The notes under the pieces: generated by a model
What the model was told of the DNA's origin: nothing
What the model saw: only the letters and a program-made list of their open reading frames with translations
Database searches by the model: none
Part shown: in pieces, positions 1 through 7,289 of the stretch
Layout of the letters: every line of letters starts with the position of its first letter
Position numbering within the stretch: the stretch's first letter is position 1
Assembly: GCF_900187125.1 (NCBI RefSeq)
Contig: NZ_LT906468.1
Span: 3,658,001 to 3,722,000 of the forward strand
DNA length: 64,000 nt
Direction of reading: 5' to 3'
Origin: Sphingobacterium mizutaii
Lineage (GTDB): Bacteria; Bacteroidota; Bacteroidia; Sphingobacteriales; Sphingobacteriaceae
Position numbers and translations under genes: made by a program

Positions 1-310
1 CTGGGGCTTTAGCCTTGGCCGGAGCATAATCAAGATCAGACTTCCAATAAGCCAAATAGCTTTTGTCGGCAAACAATTTTTTGATTTGCGATTTGCTATA
101 GGACTTGTTCGTCTTTAAAAATTCTAGGTATTCTTGATTGGTGACAGGGAACACATCCAGATAGAATGAATTCACTGAAACCGGTCGTTTATCCGCCGTA
201 CCATATAAGGGGACATAGTTGCCCTTTTTGATCAGGACCATGTCTTGAGCATATAAGGCTTGACAGCTGAGTAAACAATACAATAAGTAGCTAAATATTT
301 TCCACATCAT
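1..310 (-). CDS. Formylglycine-generating-enzyme (SUMF1)-family protein, N-terminal part only
   Basis: The gene runs off the left edge of the window, so only about 103 N-terminal residues are visible. A hydrophobic signal segment ending near CQALYAQ is followed by DMVLIKKGNYVPLYG and by VSVNSFYLDVFPVTNQEYLEFL, the typical opening of the SUMF1/EgtB/PvdO fold (substrate motif VTNxEYxxF). Members oxidise cysteine in sulfatases or act as non-catalytic partners; the signal peptide suggests export. Two adjacent Met codons (308-310 and 305-307) are possible starts. It lies 49 bp downstream of nirK on the same strand, separated by a small GC-rich hairpin without a T-tract (328-349), so co-transcription with nirK is likely. 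A link to nitrite reductase maturation is inference only. Confidence 0.75.
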   Translation of the reverse strand, partial: MMWKIFSYLLYCLLSCQALYAQDMVLIKKGNYVPLYGTADKRPVSVNSFYLDVFPVTNQEYLEFLKTNKSYSKSQIKKLFADKSYLAYWKSDLDYAPAKAKAP

Positions 311-359
311 CTAATCTCCATAAGTTTGGGGAGCACAGCTATGCACCCCCCAAGCTGTA

Positions 360-1799
360 TTATTTTGCGCGACGATCCCTAACATTGATAGGAGTCACGA
401 AAGTTTTATTATTTCCCCAATTGTTATACACATAGTTCAATACATCTGCAACTTCTTGGTCAGTCAGAGACTGTCCAGGCATCACTGAGTTATATTTTTC
501 CCCATTTACGGTAATCTCGCCTTTCAAGCCAAACAAGACTGCATCAATGGCTTTCTCTTTGTTGTTATTCAAGAAATCAGATTTTGCCAATGGAGGGAAT
601 ACCCCTTTAATCCCTTGTCCTTCACTCTGGTGACAAGCCAAACAGGTCCTTGCAAAGACTGATTTACCATCAGCGATGGATTGATCTGGCGTTTTTGCGA
701 TAATAGGTTTTTTCTTAGCCATTTTAGGCATGTGTTGGATGGTACCTCCTTCAGGCAGATAGATCCCTTCCATAATTTTACCTGAATAGATTTGGTGGTT
801 TTCTTCCCCTTCCACTTTCAACATACCCAATGCACCTTTGTTAAAGGCTCTGAAAATGGAGTGGTCCACCATCACCAAGGTACCTGGAACATCTACTTTA
901 AACTCTACGATGGCTGCTCCGCCCGCAGGTATAAGGGTAGTCTGTATATTATTGTTGATCAGGTCACCGCCTTCTACATGCACCTTATCAAAGATCTCGC
1001 CGATGACATGGAAAGAAGACACCAAGTTCGGTCCACCATTCCCCACAAAGAGACGGATAGTTTCACCCACTTTGGCTTGAAGTGCATTATCATTGACCAA
1101 TGCATTTACATTACCATTGAATACTACATAATCTGCTTCTTCTTTGATCGCTTTGTTCATATCAAATGCTTGTAAGCCTTGTTCACCATAGGAACCTTCG
1201 GTATAGAAGTCACCTTGCATCACATAGTATTCCTTATCCACAGGCGCTAATCCGCCTTCAGGTTCTACCAAGATCAAGCCGTACATCCCATTGGCAATGT
1301 GCATCCCCACCGGAGCGGTAGCACAGTGATAGACATAAAGACCTGGATTCAAACATTTAAAAGAGAATGAAACCTCGTGTCCAGGCGCAACCAATGATGA
1401 TTCAGCACCACCCCCAGGACCTGTTACGGCATGTAAGTCAATATTATGCGGCAATTTATTATCAGGGTGGTTCTTGAGTAAAAAGTCAACTTCATCCCCT
1501 ACTCTGGCCCTAATAAATTGGCCAGGGACAGAACCTCCAAATGTCCAGTAGGTATATTTAACACCATCGACCATTTCACCTTCCAACTCTAAAATTTCTA
1601 GGCTAACTTTTAGTTTTGCTGCATCTCTTTTACCGATAGGTTTTGGCACTAAAGGTGGTGAAGTCAGCTCAGCTACGATTTCTCCTTTCACTGGAATCTT
1701 GCTCGTATCAATCTGTTTATTTTCTGCGGAATGCTTGCAAGCGGTAAATGCCACTGCAACCCCCAACAGCATACTAAATAAAGTAATTTTGTTTTTCAT
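360..1799 (-). CDS. nirK: Copper-containing nitrite reductase with C-terminal cytochrome c domain
   Basis: Reduces nitrite to nitric oxide in the periplasm or on a membrane surface. The 479-residue protein starts with a lipoprotein signal (AFTAC, Cys21). Two cupredoxin domains follow (about 60-180 and 185-330). Visible ligands are H118, C159, H167 and M172 for type 1 copper and H123, H158 and H313 for type 2 copper, with catalytic D121 and H264. A C-terminal class I cytochrome c domain (about 370-460) carries the heme motif CLACH (386-390) and a likely axial Met at 440 (SVMPG). The fused heme domain would feed electrons to the copper centre directly. It sits downstream of ric/norB/azurin on the same strand, but insertion element copy 1 now lies between. 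No other denitrification reductase (nar, nos) is in the window. Confidence 0.95.
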   Translation of the reverse strand: MKNKITLFSMLLGVAVAFTACKHSAENKQIDTSKIPVKGEIVAELTSPPLVPKPIGKRDAAKLKVSLEILELEGEMVDGVKYTYWTFGGSVPGQFIRARVGDEVDFLLKNHPDNKLPHNIDLHAVTGPGGGAESSLVAPGHEVSFSFKCLNPGLYVYHCATAPVGMHIANGMYGLILVEPEGGLAPVDKEYYVMQGDFYTEGSYGEQGLQAFDMNKAIKEEADYVVFNGNVNALVNDNALQAKVGETIRLFVGNGGPNLVSSFHVIGEIFDKVHVEGGDLINNNIQTTLIPAGGAAIVEFKVDVPGTLVMVDHSIFRAFNKGALGMLKVEGEENHQIYSGKIMEGIYLPEGGTIQHMPKMAKKKPIIAKTPDQSIADGKSVFARTCLACHQSEGQGIKGVFPPLAKSDFLNNNKEKAIDAVLFGLKGEITVNGEKYNSVMPGQSLTDQEVADVLNYVYNNWGNNKTFVTPINVRDRRAK

Positions 1800-1929
1800 G
1801 TTTCAGCATTATTTTTTAATAATTCTCCTCTTTCTTACTAATTAAAAATACTGGAAATCCGAGTGTTTTTAAATGACACCAACCATACAAAAAAGTGGCC
1901 TTCATTACATTTTTATGACAAACTAGATG

Positions 1930-1940
1930 ATGATTATCAT
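1930..1940. promoter_or_regulatory. Small dyad ATGAT-T-ATCAT upstream of nirK
   Basis: A perfect 5-bp inverted repeat around one base lies 131 bp upstream of the nirK start, between the gene and insertion element copy 1. It may bind a regulator of nirK, but it does not match the usual FNR/NnrR spacing (TTGAT-N4-ATCAA), so the assignment is weak. Confidence 0.25.
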
Positions 1941-1977
1941 GCCTTGGAAAATGTGGGCTAATAATGAAAAAAAGAGG

Positions 1978-1986
1978 CTTTGGGAG
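1978..1986. repeat. Left 9-bp target-site duplication of IS copy 1 (CTTTGGGAG)
   Basis: CTTTGGGAG directly abuts the element end TAGTCATGGTCGG and recurs at 3378-3386 on the other side. Equal flanking copies mark a simple transposition event with a 9-bp staggered cut. Confidence 0.95.
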
Positions 1987-1991
1987 TAGTC

Positions 1992-2020
1992 ATGGTCGGA
2001 AGAAATTCCGACCATTTTTT
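1992..2020 (+). terminator. Inward-facing intrinsic terminator in the IS copy 1 end (transposase 3' side)
   Basis: ATGGTCGGAA (1992-2001) and TTCCGACCAT (2006-2015) form a 10-bp stem with a GAAA loop followed by a T run to 2020. Read on the plus strand, it would stop transcription entering the element from the nirK side. The stem overlaps the terminal inverted repeat. Confidence 0.7.
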
Positions 2021-3266
2021 ATGTTTTAAAAACTTTACCTGGGTCGCCTCCTGCAAATATGATTAGAATAGCAGTTATCATATCCCGGAGCTCCATGGCT
2101 ATTCGTCTTTTAGCGGTTTTGTAGCCCAGATTATTGGCTTTTTTGTAGATCAACAAAAGCATCGCTGCAATCATTGTCATATAGACCATCACTTCAATCC
2201 CGTTCTTGTTCATTGAAACCAGGTGACTTAGGTTGAGTTCCTGTTTCAGGAACCTGAAAAACACTTCAATGTCCCACCGCTTTCTGTAATAATCAGAAAT
2301 TTCCTTGGCAGAGAGTTTAAATTCGTTGGTCAGAAACCAGAATTCTTTGTTCTTTTTTTGGTTCCTGATGACCACCAAACGGAATAAGGTTTCTACTTTC
2401 TCTTGCCGGTAATGCAGTTTGCCCCGTTTGTTCTGGACGGGGCTTCCAGTGTAAAGCTTTACCTTGCTGTCTTTCAGCACTTCCCAATCATCCCATTTGG
2501 GAGATTCTTTCTCGTCAAGAAATGATTCAATCTCTTCAAATTTTCTGTTATCTTTCGAACGAATGATGAATTTCACAGACCCTTCCTCAAATTCTTTCAT
2601 TGACCGTGTTGATTGCAGGCCCCTGTCCATGACATAAACATTGCCGTGATGCTCTTCTTTTCTTACTTGTTTTAAAACAGCTTCCGGGAGTGCGGACTCT
2701 TCGGAAGAGTATTTCTGGCCTGTAAATACCTCTACTCCCGAAGGTAAGATGCCATCAAATGAAAAACTGAATTTCACTAATTTCTTGCCGCTTTTCTGGT
2801 CAATCCCCTCTTTTAACTTAGAGCAGGCATCGGCAACAATAGTGCTGTCAACTCGTATCAGGTTGTACTTGGCTATCTCCGTTTTATTATAAGATTTCGC
2901 AAGCCGCAAATACATCTGCTCATAGATTTCTTTGAAATAACTGGGGTCGATCTTGGAAAGTCTCTCGGAGATAGAACTCCTGCGAACTTTTTCTTCTTCC
3001 CCCAATCCAAACAGGGCCTTAAAGCCGCTGCTGTTAAAAGTGTCCTCAAGTGTCCTCTGGCTCAATCTATCGTTGTCAAAGACGCAGAATAAAAGCAGAT
3101 AGAACATTTTCCTCCCATGGAGCACTTTACTATAGTGGTCAACATTGGTGGTCGCTGAAAGATGGCTTAAAAGCGCCTCGGGAATGAAATCCAGAACCTG
3201 ACTAAGGGAAACTTTGTGGTCATTGAATACTGACATAAATGTTTGATTATCAGTATAAACATACAA
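2019..3266 (-). CDS. IS4-family DDE transposase (copy 1)
   Basis: Catalyses cut-and-paste movement of the surrounding element. The 415-residue protein has an N-terminal helical domain of the DUF4372 type (about 1-110) and an RNase H-like DDE domain. Visible landmarks are RVDSTIVAD (first Asp), VYVMDRGLQS (second Asp) and YRKRWDIEVFFRFLKQELNL, the Y-(2)-R-(3)-E-(6)-K signature of IS4 elements with the catalytic Glu. It differs from copy 2 at two residues (K versus T in RNQK[K/T]NKEFW; L versus V in KKANN[L/V]GYK). The start is uncertain: a Met 10 codons further in (MSVFNDHK) is equally plausible. The frame is intact, so the protein is probably functional. Confidence 0.93.
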   Translation of the reverse strand: MYVYTDNQTFMSVFNDHKVSLSQVLDFIPEALLSHLSATTNVDHYSKVLHGRKMFYLLLFCVFDNDRLSQRTLEDTFNSSGFKALFGLGEEEKVRRSSISERLSKIDPSYFKEIYEQMYLRLAKSYNKTEIAKYNLIRVDSTIVADACSKLKEGIDQKSGKKLVKFSFSFDGILPSGVEVFTGQKYSSEESALPEAVLKQVRKEEHHGNVYVMDRGLQSTRSMKEFEEGSVKFIIRSKDNRKFEEIESFLDEKESPKWDDWEVLKDSKVKLYTGSPVQNKRGKLHYRQEKVETLFRLVVIRNQKKNKEFWFLTNEFKLSAKEISDYYRKRWDIEVFFRFLKQELNLSHLVSMNKNGIEVMVYMTMIAAMLLLIYKKANNLGYKTAKRRIAMELRDMITAILIIFAGGDPGKVFKT

Positions 3267-3342
3267 AATTTAAACGACAAAAACAAGTTAATTATTTGAT
3301 TATCAGGTAATTGTAAAATTATTTTTTGCACATATAAAAAAC

Positions 3343-3369
3343 AAAAAAGTCGGAAGAAAATCTTCCGAC
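3343..3369 (-). terminator. Inward-facing intrinsic terminator in the IS copy 1 end (transposase 5' side)
   Basis: On the minus strand GTCGGAAGA and TCTTCCGAC form a 9-bp stem with a 3-base loop, followed by six T. It lies just inside the end facing ric, so transcripts running out of ric/norB would stop here before reaching the transposase. Confidence 0.7.
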
Positions 3370-3377
3370 CATGACTA

Positions 3378-3386
3378 CTTTGGGAG
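3378..3386. repeat. Right 9-bp target-site duplication of IS copy 1 (CTTTGGGAG)
   Basis: Exact copy of 1978-1986, directly adjoining the end ...CCGACCATGACTA. AGCCTCTTTTTT follows at once, the second arm and T-tract of the terminator that was split. Confidence 0.95.
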
Positions 3387-3473
3387 AGCCTCTTTTTTCA
3401 ATAAAAAATTTATTCAACGGTGTTTAAGGATTTTTGCTGGCGCAAAAATTGAGTCAAAATTTATGGAGAATTC

Positions 3474-4196
3474 TTATTTCGTATTTTCCTCTAATCGGAT
3501 AGATTTGGGAAATAGGATATTGTTTTCTAAGTGTATATGTTTATGCAAATCTTGTTCAAAATCGCGAAGCATATCAAATGCCACGCGGTAAGTATTGCAT
3601 GCGTCTTCAGGTGCGGTATAATTGTCGGATAATTCGGCAATTTTCGCAAAGCGTCCGCCTTCGGTTTCATGTTCATGGATCATCATACTGATTGGATTCT
3701 GAACAGAACCAAAACCCGGTTGAACATAGGCTGCTGGATTTGATTTGGTTTCCTCTAATTTCTCAATGTATGGGAACAAAATCTTTTCTTCTTTTTCCAT
3801 GTGATGACCAAGATCCAATGCGCTTTCTTCAAACAATTTATTGATTTCATAAAGTTCTGGATGTCTTTCGCCATGTACTCGAGCTACCTTATTGATATAA
3901 GCCATTAATACCGGCGTTTTTTCGCGCACATATCTATGATGGGTTTTTACTATATAGGACACCAATAAATCAGAAGGCCATGAATTGAAATCGATTTGCT
4001 CGCCTGCAGATTCATTCAATACATTGTTTAGGTCATCCAATAGGCTTTCCTTATTGATGCCTTTTTTATCAGCAACAGTTCCAATGGCAACTTGTCCACC
4101 ACAGCAGAAATCCATTCCATATTTGGTAAATACAGCAGCAGTCTTGAAATTCTTAGCTACTACATTACCGATTTTTTCATTTATTAAGTTTTCCAT
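3474..4196 (-). CDS. ric: Iron-sulfur cluster repair di-iron protein (RIC/YtfE/ScdA)
   Basis: Repairs Fe-S clusters damaged by nitric oxide or oxidative stress in the cytoplasm. The 240-residue protein has the short ScdA_N domain at the N-terminus (GMDFCCGGQ, Cys31-Cys32) and a hemerythrin-like four-helix domain from about residue 80 to the end, with His/Glu ligands in HHRYVREK, HGERHPELYE, LGHHMEKEEKILFPYIE, IHEHETEGG and HIHLENNILFPK. This is the full family layout. It starts 4 bp after the nitric oxide reductase stop, so the two are one transcript: the reductase removes NO and Ric repairs damage. The transcript originally ended at the terminator now split by IS copy 1. Confidence 0.95.
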   Translation of the reverse strand: MENLINEKIGNVVAKNFKTAAVFTKYGMDFCCGGQVAIGTVADKKGINKESLLDDLNNVLNESAGEQIDFNSWPSDLLVSYIVKTHHRYVREKTPVLMAYINKVARVHGERHPELYEINKLFEESALDLGHHMEKEEKILFPYIEKLEETKSNPAAYVQPGFGSVQNPISMMIHEHETEGGRFAKIAELSDNYTAPEDACNTYRVAFDMLRDFEQDLHKHIHLENNILFPKSIRLEENTK

Positions 4197-4200
4197 GATT

Positions 4201-6438
4201 TTATTGTTTTTTATTTTTAAGTGTTAAATCAAATACAAACCAGGCACATGCAAATACCCCGATGGCGAATACAATATCTCCAGGCGTACGCATCCATTTT
4301 AGGAACACCATTCCTGGTTCTTGCATCAATTCGGCAGAACGGGCATACCACATCCCCTGGCCTATGCTTTCGATAGCCTGCCAGATCCCGACAGGTAATA
4401 AGCTCAACATAGCCATTCCGAGCAATCCAATATTTAAGCTCCAGAAACCGACCTTGATCAGTTTATCGTTCCATTTGACATCGCGGTACAAGCTGCGCAG
4501 AACAAAGAGCATCAATCCGATTCCTAGCATCCCGTATACTCCGAACAACGCAGTGTGACCATGCAATGGTGTTGTATTCAGGCCTTGCACAAAATAAAGT
4601 GCAATTGGAGGATTGATGATAAACCCAAATACTCCTGCCCCAAGGAAGTTCCAGAATGCTACGGAAATCAGAAAATAGATCGGCCATTTGTAATCCTCTA
4701 ACCATTTGGTGGCTTTCGAAATCTTATAGTTGTGATAAGCTTCAAATCCGATAATGGTCAATGGAACAACTTCCAAGGCACTGAATGTAGCACCCAAGGC
4801 CATAACTGCAGTTGGAGTCCCTGAGAAATATAAGTGGTGGAATGTACCTAGGATACCGCCCGACAAGAATATGATGGTGGAGAACAACACGCTGGATGTT
4901 GCACTCTTTGGTTTCAATAAGCCTAATCGCACGAACAGGAAGGCCATAACCACGGTGGCAAATACTTCGAAGAATCCTTCTACCCATAAATGCACTACCC
5001 ACCATCGCCAGTATTCCGCGATAGCCAAATTGGTCTGTCTGCCCCACATCAATCCTGCACCATAGAAAAGCGCAATGGCTGAACAGGAAATAAGGAACAT
5101 CACGATCAGGTTCTTTTCTTCGCCTCCGTTTTTCAGGATGGGGATCAATGGTCTCACCATTAATGCCAACCAAACAAAGAGCCCAATGAAAAGGAAAATC
5201 TGCCAGAATCTTCCTAGATCCACGTATTCATAACCTTGATGGCCAAACCAGAAGTTTTGGACTAAATCTAGTTTTTGCATCACGCCATACCATTGGCCCA
5301 CCATAGAACCCACCACGATGATCAATAGCGCGATAAAGAGGAAGTTCACTCCAAAGACCTGGAATTTAGGGTCTTTTCCGGAAACCGCCGGAGCTATATA
5401 GAGACCGGTAGCCAACCAGGCTGTAGCGATCCAGAAGATAGCTAATTGGGTGTGCCAAGTACGGGTTACAGAATAAGGAAGGAATTGATCGATAGGAATT
5501 CCATAAAGCCCATCCCCTTCCACTCCGTAGTGCGCCGTGACTATTCCTAAGCCGACCTGCACCAGCATCAAGAGACTGACCACCCAGAAGTATTTCTTTA
5601 CTAATTTCATGGATGGGGTCACTCCTTGTCTCAACAAGGGATCTTCAGCAGGATAAAGCAGTTCGTCTTCAGCACCTGCCCTAACCTGCCATAACACCAA
5701 CGCACCCACACAAAAGATCAATAAGATGATACTTACCCCGGACCAAGCCAGTAGGTCCATGGTCATTTCATTGCCGACCAATTTCTCATTGGGCCAGTTA
5801 TGGGTATACGAAACCTTGGAGTCGGGTCTTTCGGTCACGGTAGCCCAGGTAGCCCAGAAGAAAAAGGCATTCATCTTATGCATCCTTGCTTCATCTTTAA
5901 TCGAATTCACAGGAATAGCATAATCCTTTCTCAATTGGTCGAATTTGGGATCATTGGTAAATAAGCCCTTGTAATACTCCGACAGCGCTTTGATAGCTGA
6001 AACCCGATCAGCATCAATGGTAATGGTATTGCTAGCAGCGTCGAAGGTGTTTTTTCTGATTTTTGATTTCAAGCGGGTTGCCAACATAGCCTGTTGATCT
6101 TCGCCTATTTCATTATATGGTTTAGAAAATTCGTTTTTTGAATAGATATCCAGGATATGTAAGGCTTCGCGGTGCAGCCAATCTGCAGTCCAATCTGGAG
6201 CGACATAAGCACCATGCCCCCAAATAGATCCTACTTCTTGACCTCCTATACTTTGCCAAATATTCTGTCCATTTTTAATATCTTGTTCGGTAAAAATAAG
6301 TTCTCCAGATTCATCGACGATTTTTTCTGGAATTGGCGGGGAAACTTGGTAGATCTCATAACCGTAGTATAGCAGTACTGAAAATGACAATACTACCACT
6401 AGGATAAAGGCCCACCATAATTTTTTCTCTCTTTTCAT
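4201..6438 (-). CDS. norB: Quinol-dependent nitric oxide reductase (qNOR)
   Basis: Inner-membrane enzyme reducing two NO to N2O with quinol electrons. The 745 residues match single-subunit qNOR rather than the two-subunit cytochrome c type. An N-terminal helix is followed by a periplasmic domain (about 35-225, GQNIWQSIGGQEVGSIWGHGAYVAPDW) and a heme-copper-oxidase-like core of about 12 helices. Heme and FeB ligand motifs are TRTWHTQLAIFW, WVVHLWVEGFFEVF, TFHHLYFSGTP and HGHTALFGVYGMLG. It lies between the azurin-like gene upstream and ric downstream on the same strand. With nirK next door it suits nitrite-to-N2O respiration; alone it could serve NO detoxification. Confidence 0.95.
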   Translation of the reverse strand: MKREKKLWWAFILVVVLSFSVLLYYGYEIYQVSPPIPEKIVDESGELIFTEQDIKNGQNIWQSIGGQEVGSIWGHGAYVAPDWTADWLHREALHILDIYSKNEFSKPYNEIGEDQQAMLATRLKSKIRKNTFDAASNTITIDADRVSAIKALSEYYKGLFTNDPKFDQLRKDYAIPVNSIKDEARMHKMNAFFFWATWATVTERPDSKVSYTHNWPNEKLVGNEMTMDLLAWSGVSIILLIFCVGALVLWQVRAGAEDELLYPAEDPLLRQGVTPSMKLVKKYFWVVSLLMLVQVGLGIVTAHYGVEGDGLYGIPIDQFLPYSVTRTWHTQLAIFWIATAWLATGLYIAPAVSGKDPKFQVFGVNFLFIALLIIVVGSMVGQWYGVMQKLDLVQNFWFGHQGYEYVDLGRFWQIFLFIGLFVWLALMVRPLIPILKNGGEEKNLIVMFLISCSAIALFYGAGLMWGRQTNLAIAEYWRWWVVHLWVEGFFEVFATVVMAFLFVRLGLLKPKSATSSVLFSTIIFLSGGILGTFHHLYFSGTPTAVMALGATFSALEVVPLTIIGFEAYHNYKISKATKWLEDYKWPIYFLISVAFWNFLGAGVFGFIINPPIALYFVQGLNTTPLHGHTALFGVYGMLGIGLMLFVLRSLYRDVKWNDKLIKVGFWSLNIGLLGMAMLSLLPVGIWQAIESIGQGMWYARSAELMQEPGMVFLKWMRTPGDIVFAIGVFACAWFVFDLTLKNKKQ

Positions 6439-6468
6439 TCTTTAAAGGCTTTAGCATGATAAGATGGG

Positions 6469-6482
6469 CCCCTATTTAGGGG
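6469..6482. other. Short hairpin between the cupredoxin gene and norB
   Basis: CCCCTA-TT-TAGGGG is a perfect 6-bp stem in the 66-bp gap between the cupredoxin stop and the norB start. No T run follows on the minus strand, so it is more likely an mRNA processing or stability element than a terminator. Confidence 0.4.
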
Positions 6483-6504
6483 ACCACCAAAAATTTGTTT
6501 CAAA

Positions 6505-7053
6505 CTATTCGGCTATGATCTTTCCTTTCATTACCGCAAGGTGTCCAGGGAATGAACAGATAAAATCATAGGTTCCTGGGCTTTCTAGGGTAAAGTCGAT
6601 TTTGGTTTCTTCGCCACCCCCAATTAATTTGGTATGGGCTAGTACCTCTGTTGATGCAGGAACATAGTCTGTAGCTTGTGCCTTTATTGCCTCTTCTCCG
6701 AATTTGATTAGGTCAGTACCTGGTTTCAAAACAACCAAGTTATGTCCCATCACTTCTTTTTTCATTGTACCAACGTGCTTTAATGTAAGGCTGATTGGCT
6801 CACCGGCTTTGACATGTAATTCATTTACATTGAACTGCATTTGATCGTTGCTTTCTACCACAATGGTATTTGAAGTTGCGGCAGCAGTGGTTTCAGGCTC
6901 AGCTGTAGGAGTTGGAGTTTCGGTCGCTGGAGCTTCGGTAGCATGTGAACTGTGATCGGTAGATTCGGATTTAGATTGTTCTGAATTACCACAAGAAGCT
7001 AAAAATAAGCATGAGCATAATGCAAGAGTCCCAATGTTTAAGGTAGTTTTCAT
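6505..7053 (-). CDS. Azurin-like cupredoxin lipoprotein
   Basis: Small blue-copper electron carrier anchored by lipid outside the cytoplasm, a candidate donor for nitrite reductase. I start it at 7053 (MKTTLNIGTLALCSCLFLASCGN), which gives a proper lipobox LASC; the frame extends 22 codons further upstream without good signal-peptide character. A low-complexity Ser/Thr/Pro/Glu/Ala linker (about 25-60) spaces an azurin/auracyanin domain. Type 1 copper ligands are the His in MGHNLVVLK and the C-H-M set in FICSFPGHLAVMKGK. It is the first gene of the cupredoxin-norB-ric run and follows a 16-bp dyad. Confidence 0.88.
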   Translation of the reverse strand: MKTTLNIGTLALCSCLFLASCGNSEQSKSESTDHSSHATEAPATETPTPTAEPETTAAATSNTIVVESNDQMQFNVNELHVKAGEPISLTLKHVGTMKKEVMGHNLVVLKPGTDLIKFGEEAIKAQATDYVPASTEVLAHTKLIGGGEETKIDFTLESPGTYDFICSFPGHLAVMKGKIIAE

Positions 7054-7071
7054 ATAATGTGTTTTGTATTT

Positions 7072-7087
7072 AAGACAAAATTGTCTT
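7072..7087. promoter_or_regulatory. Perfect dyad AAGACAA-AA-TTGTCTT upstream of the cupredoxin/norB/ric operon
   Basis: Two 7-bp arms separated by 2 bp end 19 bp before the chosen cupredoxin start. The position is right for an operator overlapping the promoter or 5' end. A nitric-oxide- or nitrite-responsive regulator (CRP/FNR or Rrf2 type) is a reasonable guess, but the motif is not a canonical FNR or NsrR box. Confidence 0.45.
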
Positions 7088-7216
7088 TTTTGTACCGTGA
7101 AAAAAATTCCATCGGTCACATTTTTCAGTGATGCTAGTAATATTTTACTTTAAATCAACATTTGGGGCTGGATTAAAGGCCATTTGAAACCTCCCTTGAT
7201 AGGATTTGGACAATTA

Positions 7217-7248
7217 AAAAACCTTCAGGAATTAATCTGAAGGTTTAA
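7217..7248 (-). terminator. Intrinsic terminator after the collagen-like gene
   Basis: Arms 7220-7228 and 7237-7245 (AACCTTCAG/CTGAAGGTT) make a 9-bp stem with an 8-base loop. On the minus strand the stem is followed by TTTTTAATTG. Confidence 0.8.
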
Positions 7249-7289
7249 ATTAAATAAGATGTATTTTCTATTGACTGAACTACAAAGTA

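Larger units (their letters stand above)
1987..3377 (-). mobile_element. IS4-type insertion sequence, copy 1 (1391 bp)
   Basis: The element is bounded by terminal inverted repeats that both begin TAGTCATGGTCGGAAGA (17 bp identical) and flanked by 9-bp duplications CTTTGGGAG. It holds one transposase gene on the minus strand. It is the same length as copy 2 at 10077-11467 and nearly identical to it; I noticed two base differences in the coding region. Removing the element and one duplication restores a terminator stem-loop in which GAGGCT (1974-1979) pairs with AGCCTC (3387-3392), with flanking A and T runs. The insertion is therefore at the apex of the terminator between ric and nirK. Confidence 0.95.

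Noticed and set aside
792-1175. Open frames on the plus strand across nirK
   Set aside because: They are antisense shadows of nirK, whose copper and heme motifs are unambiguous on the minus strand.
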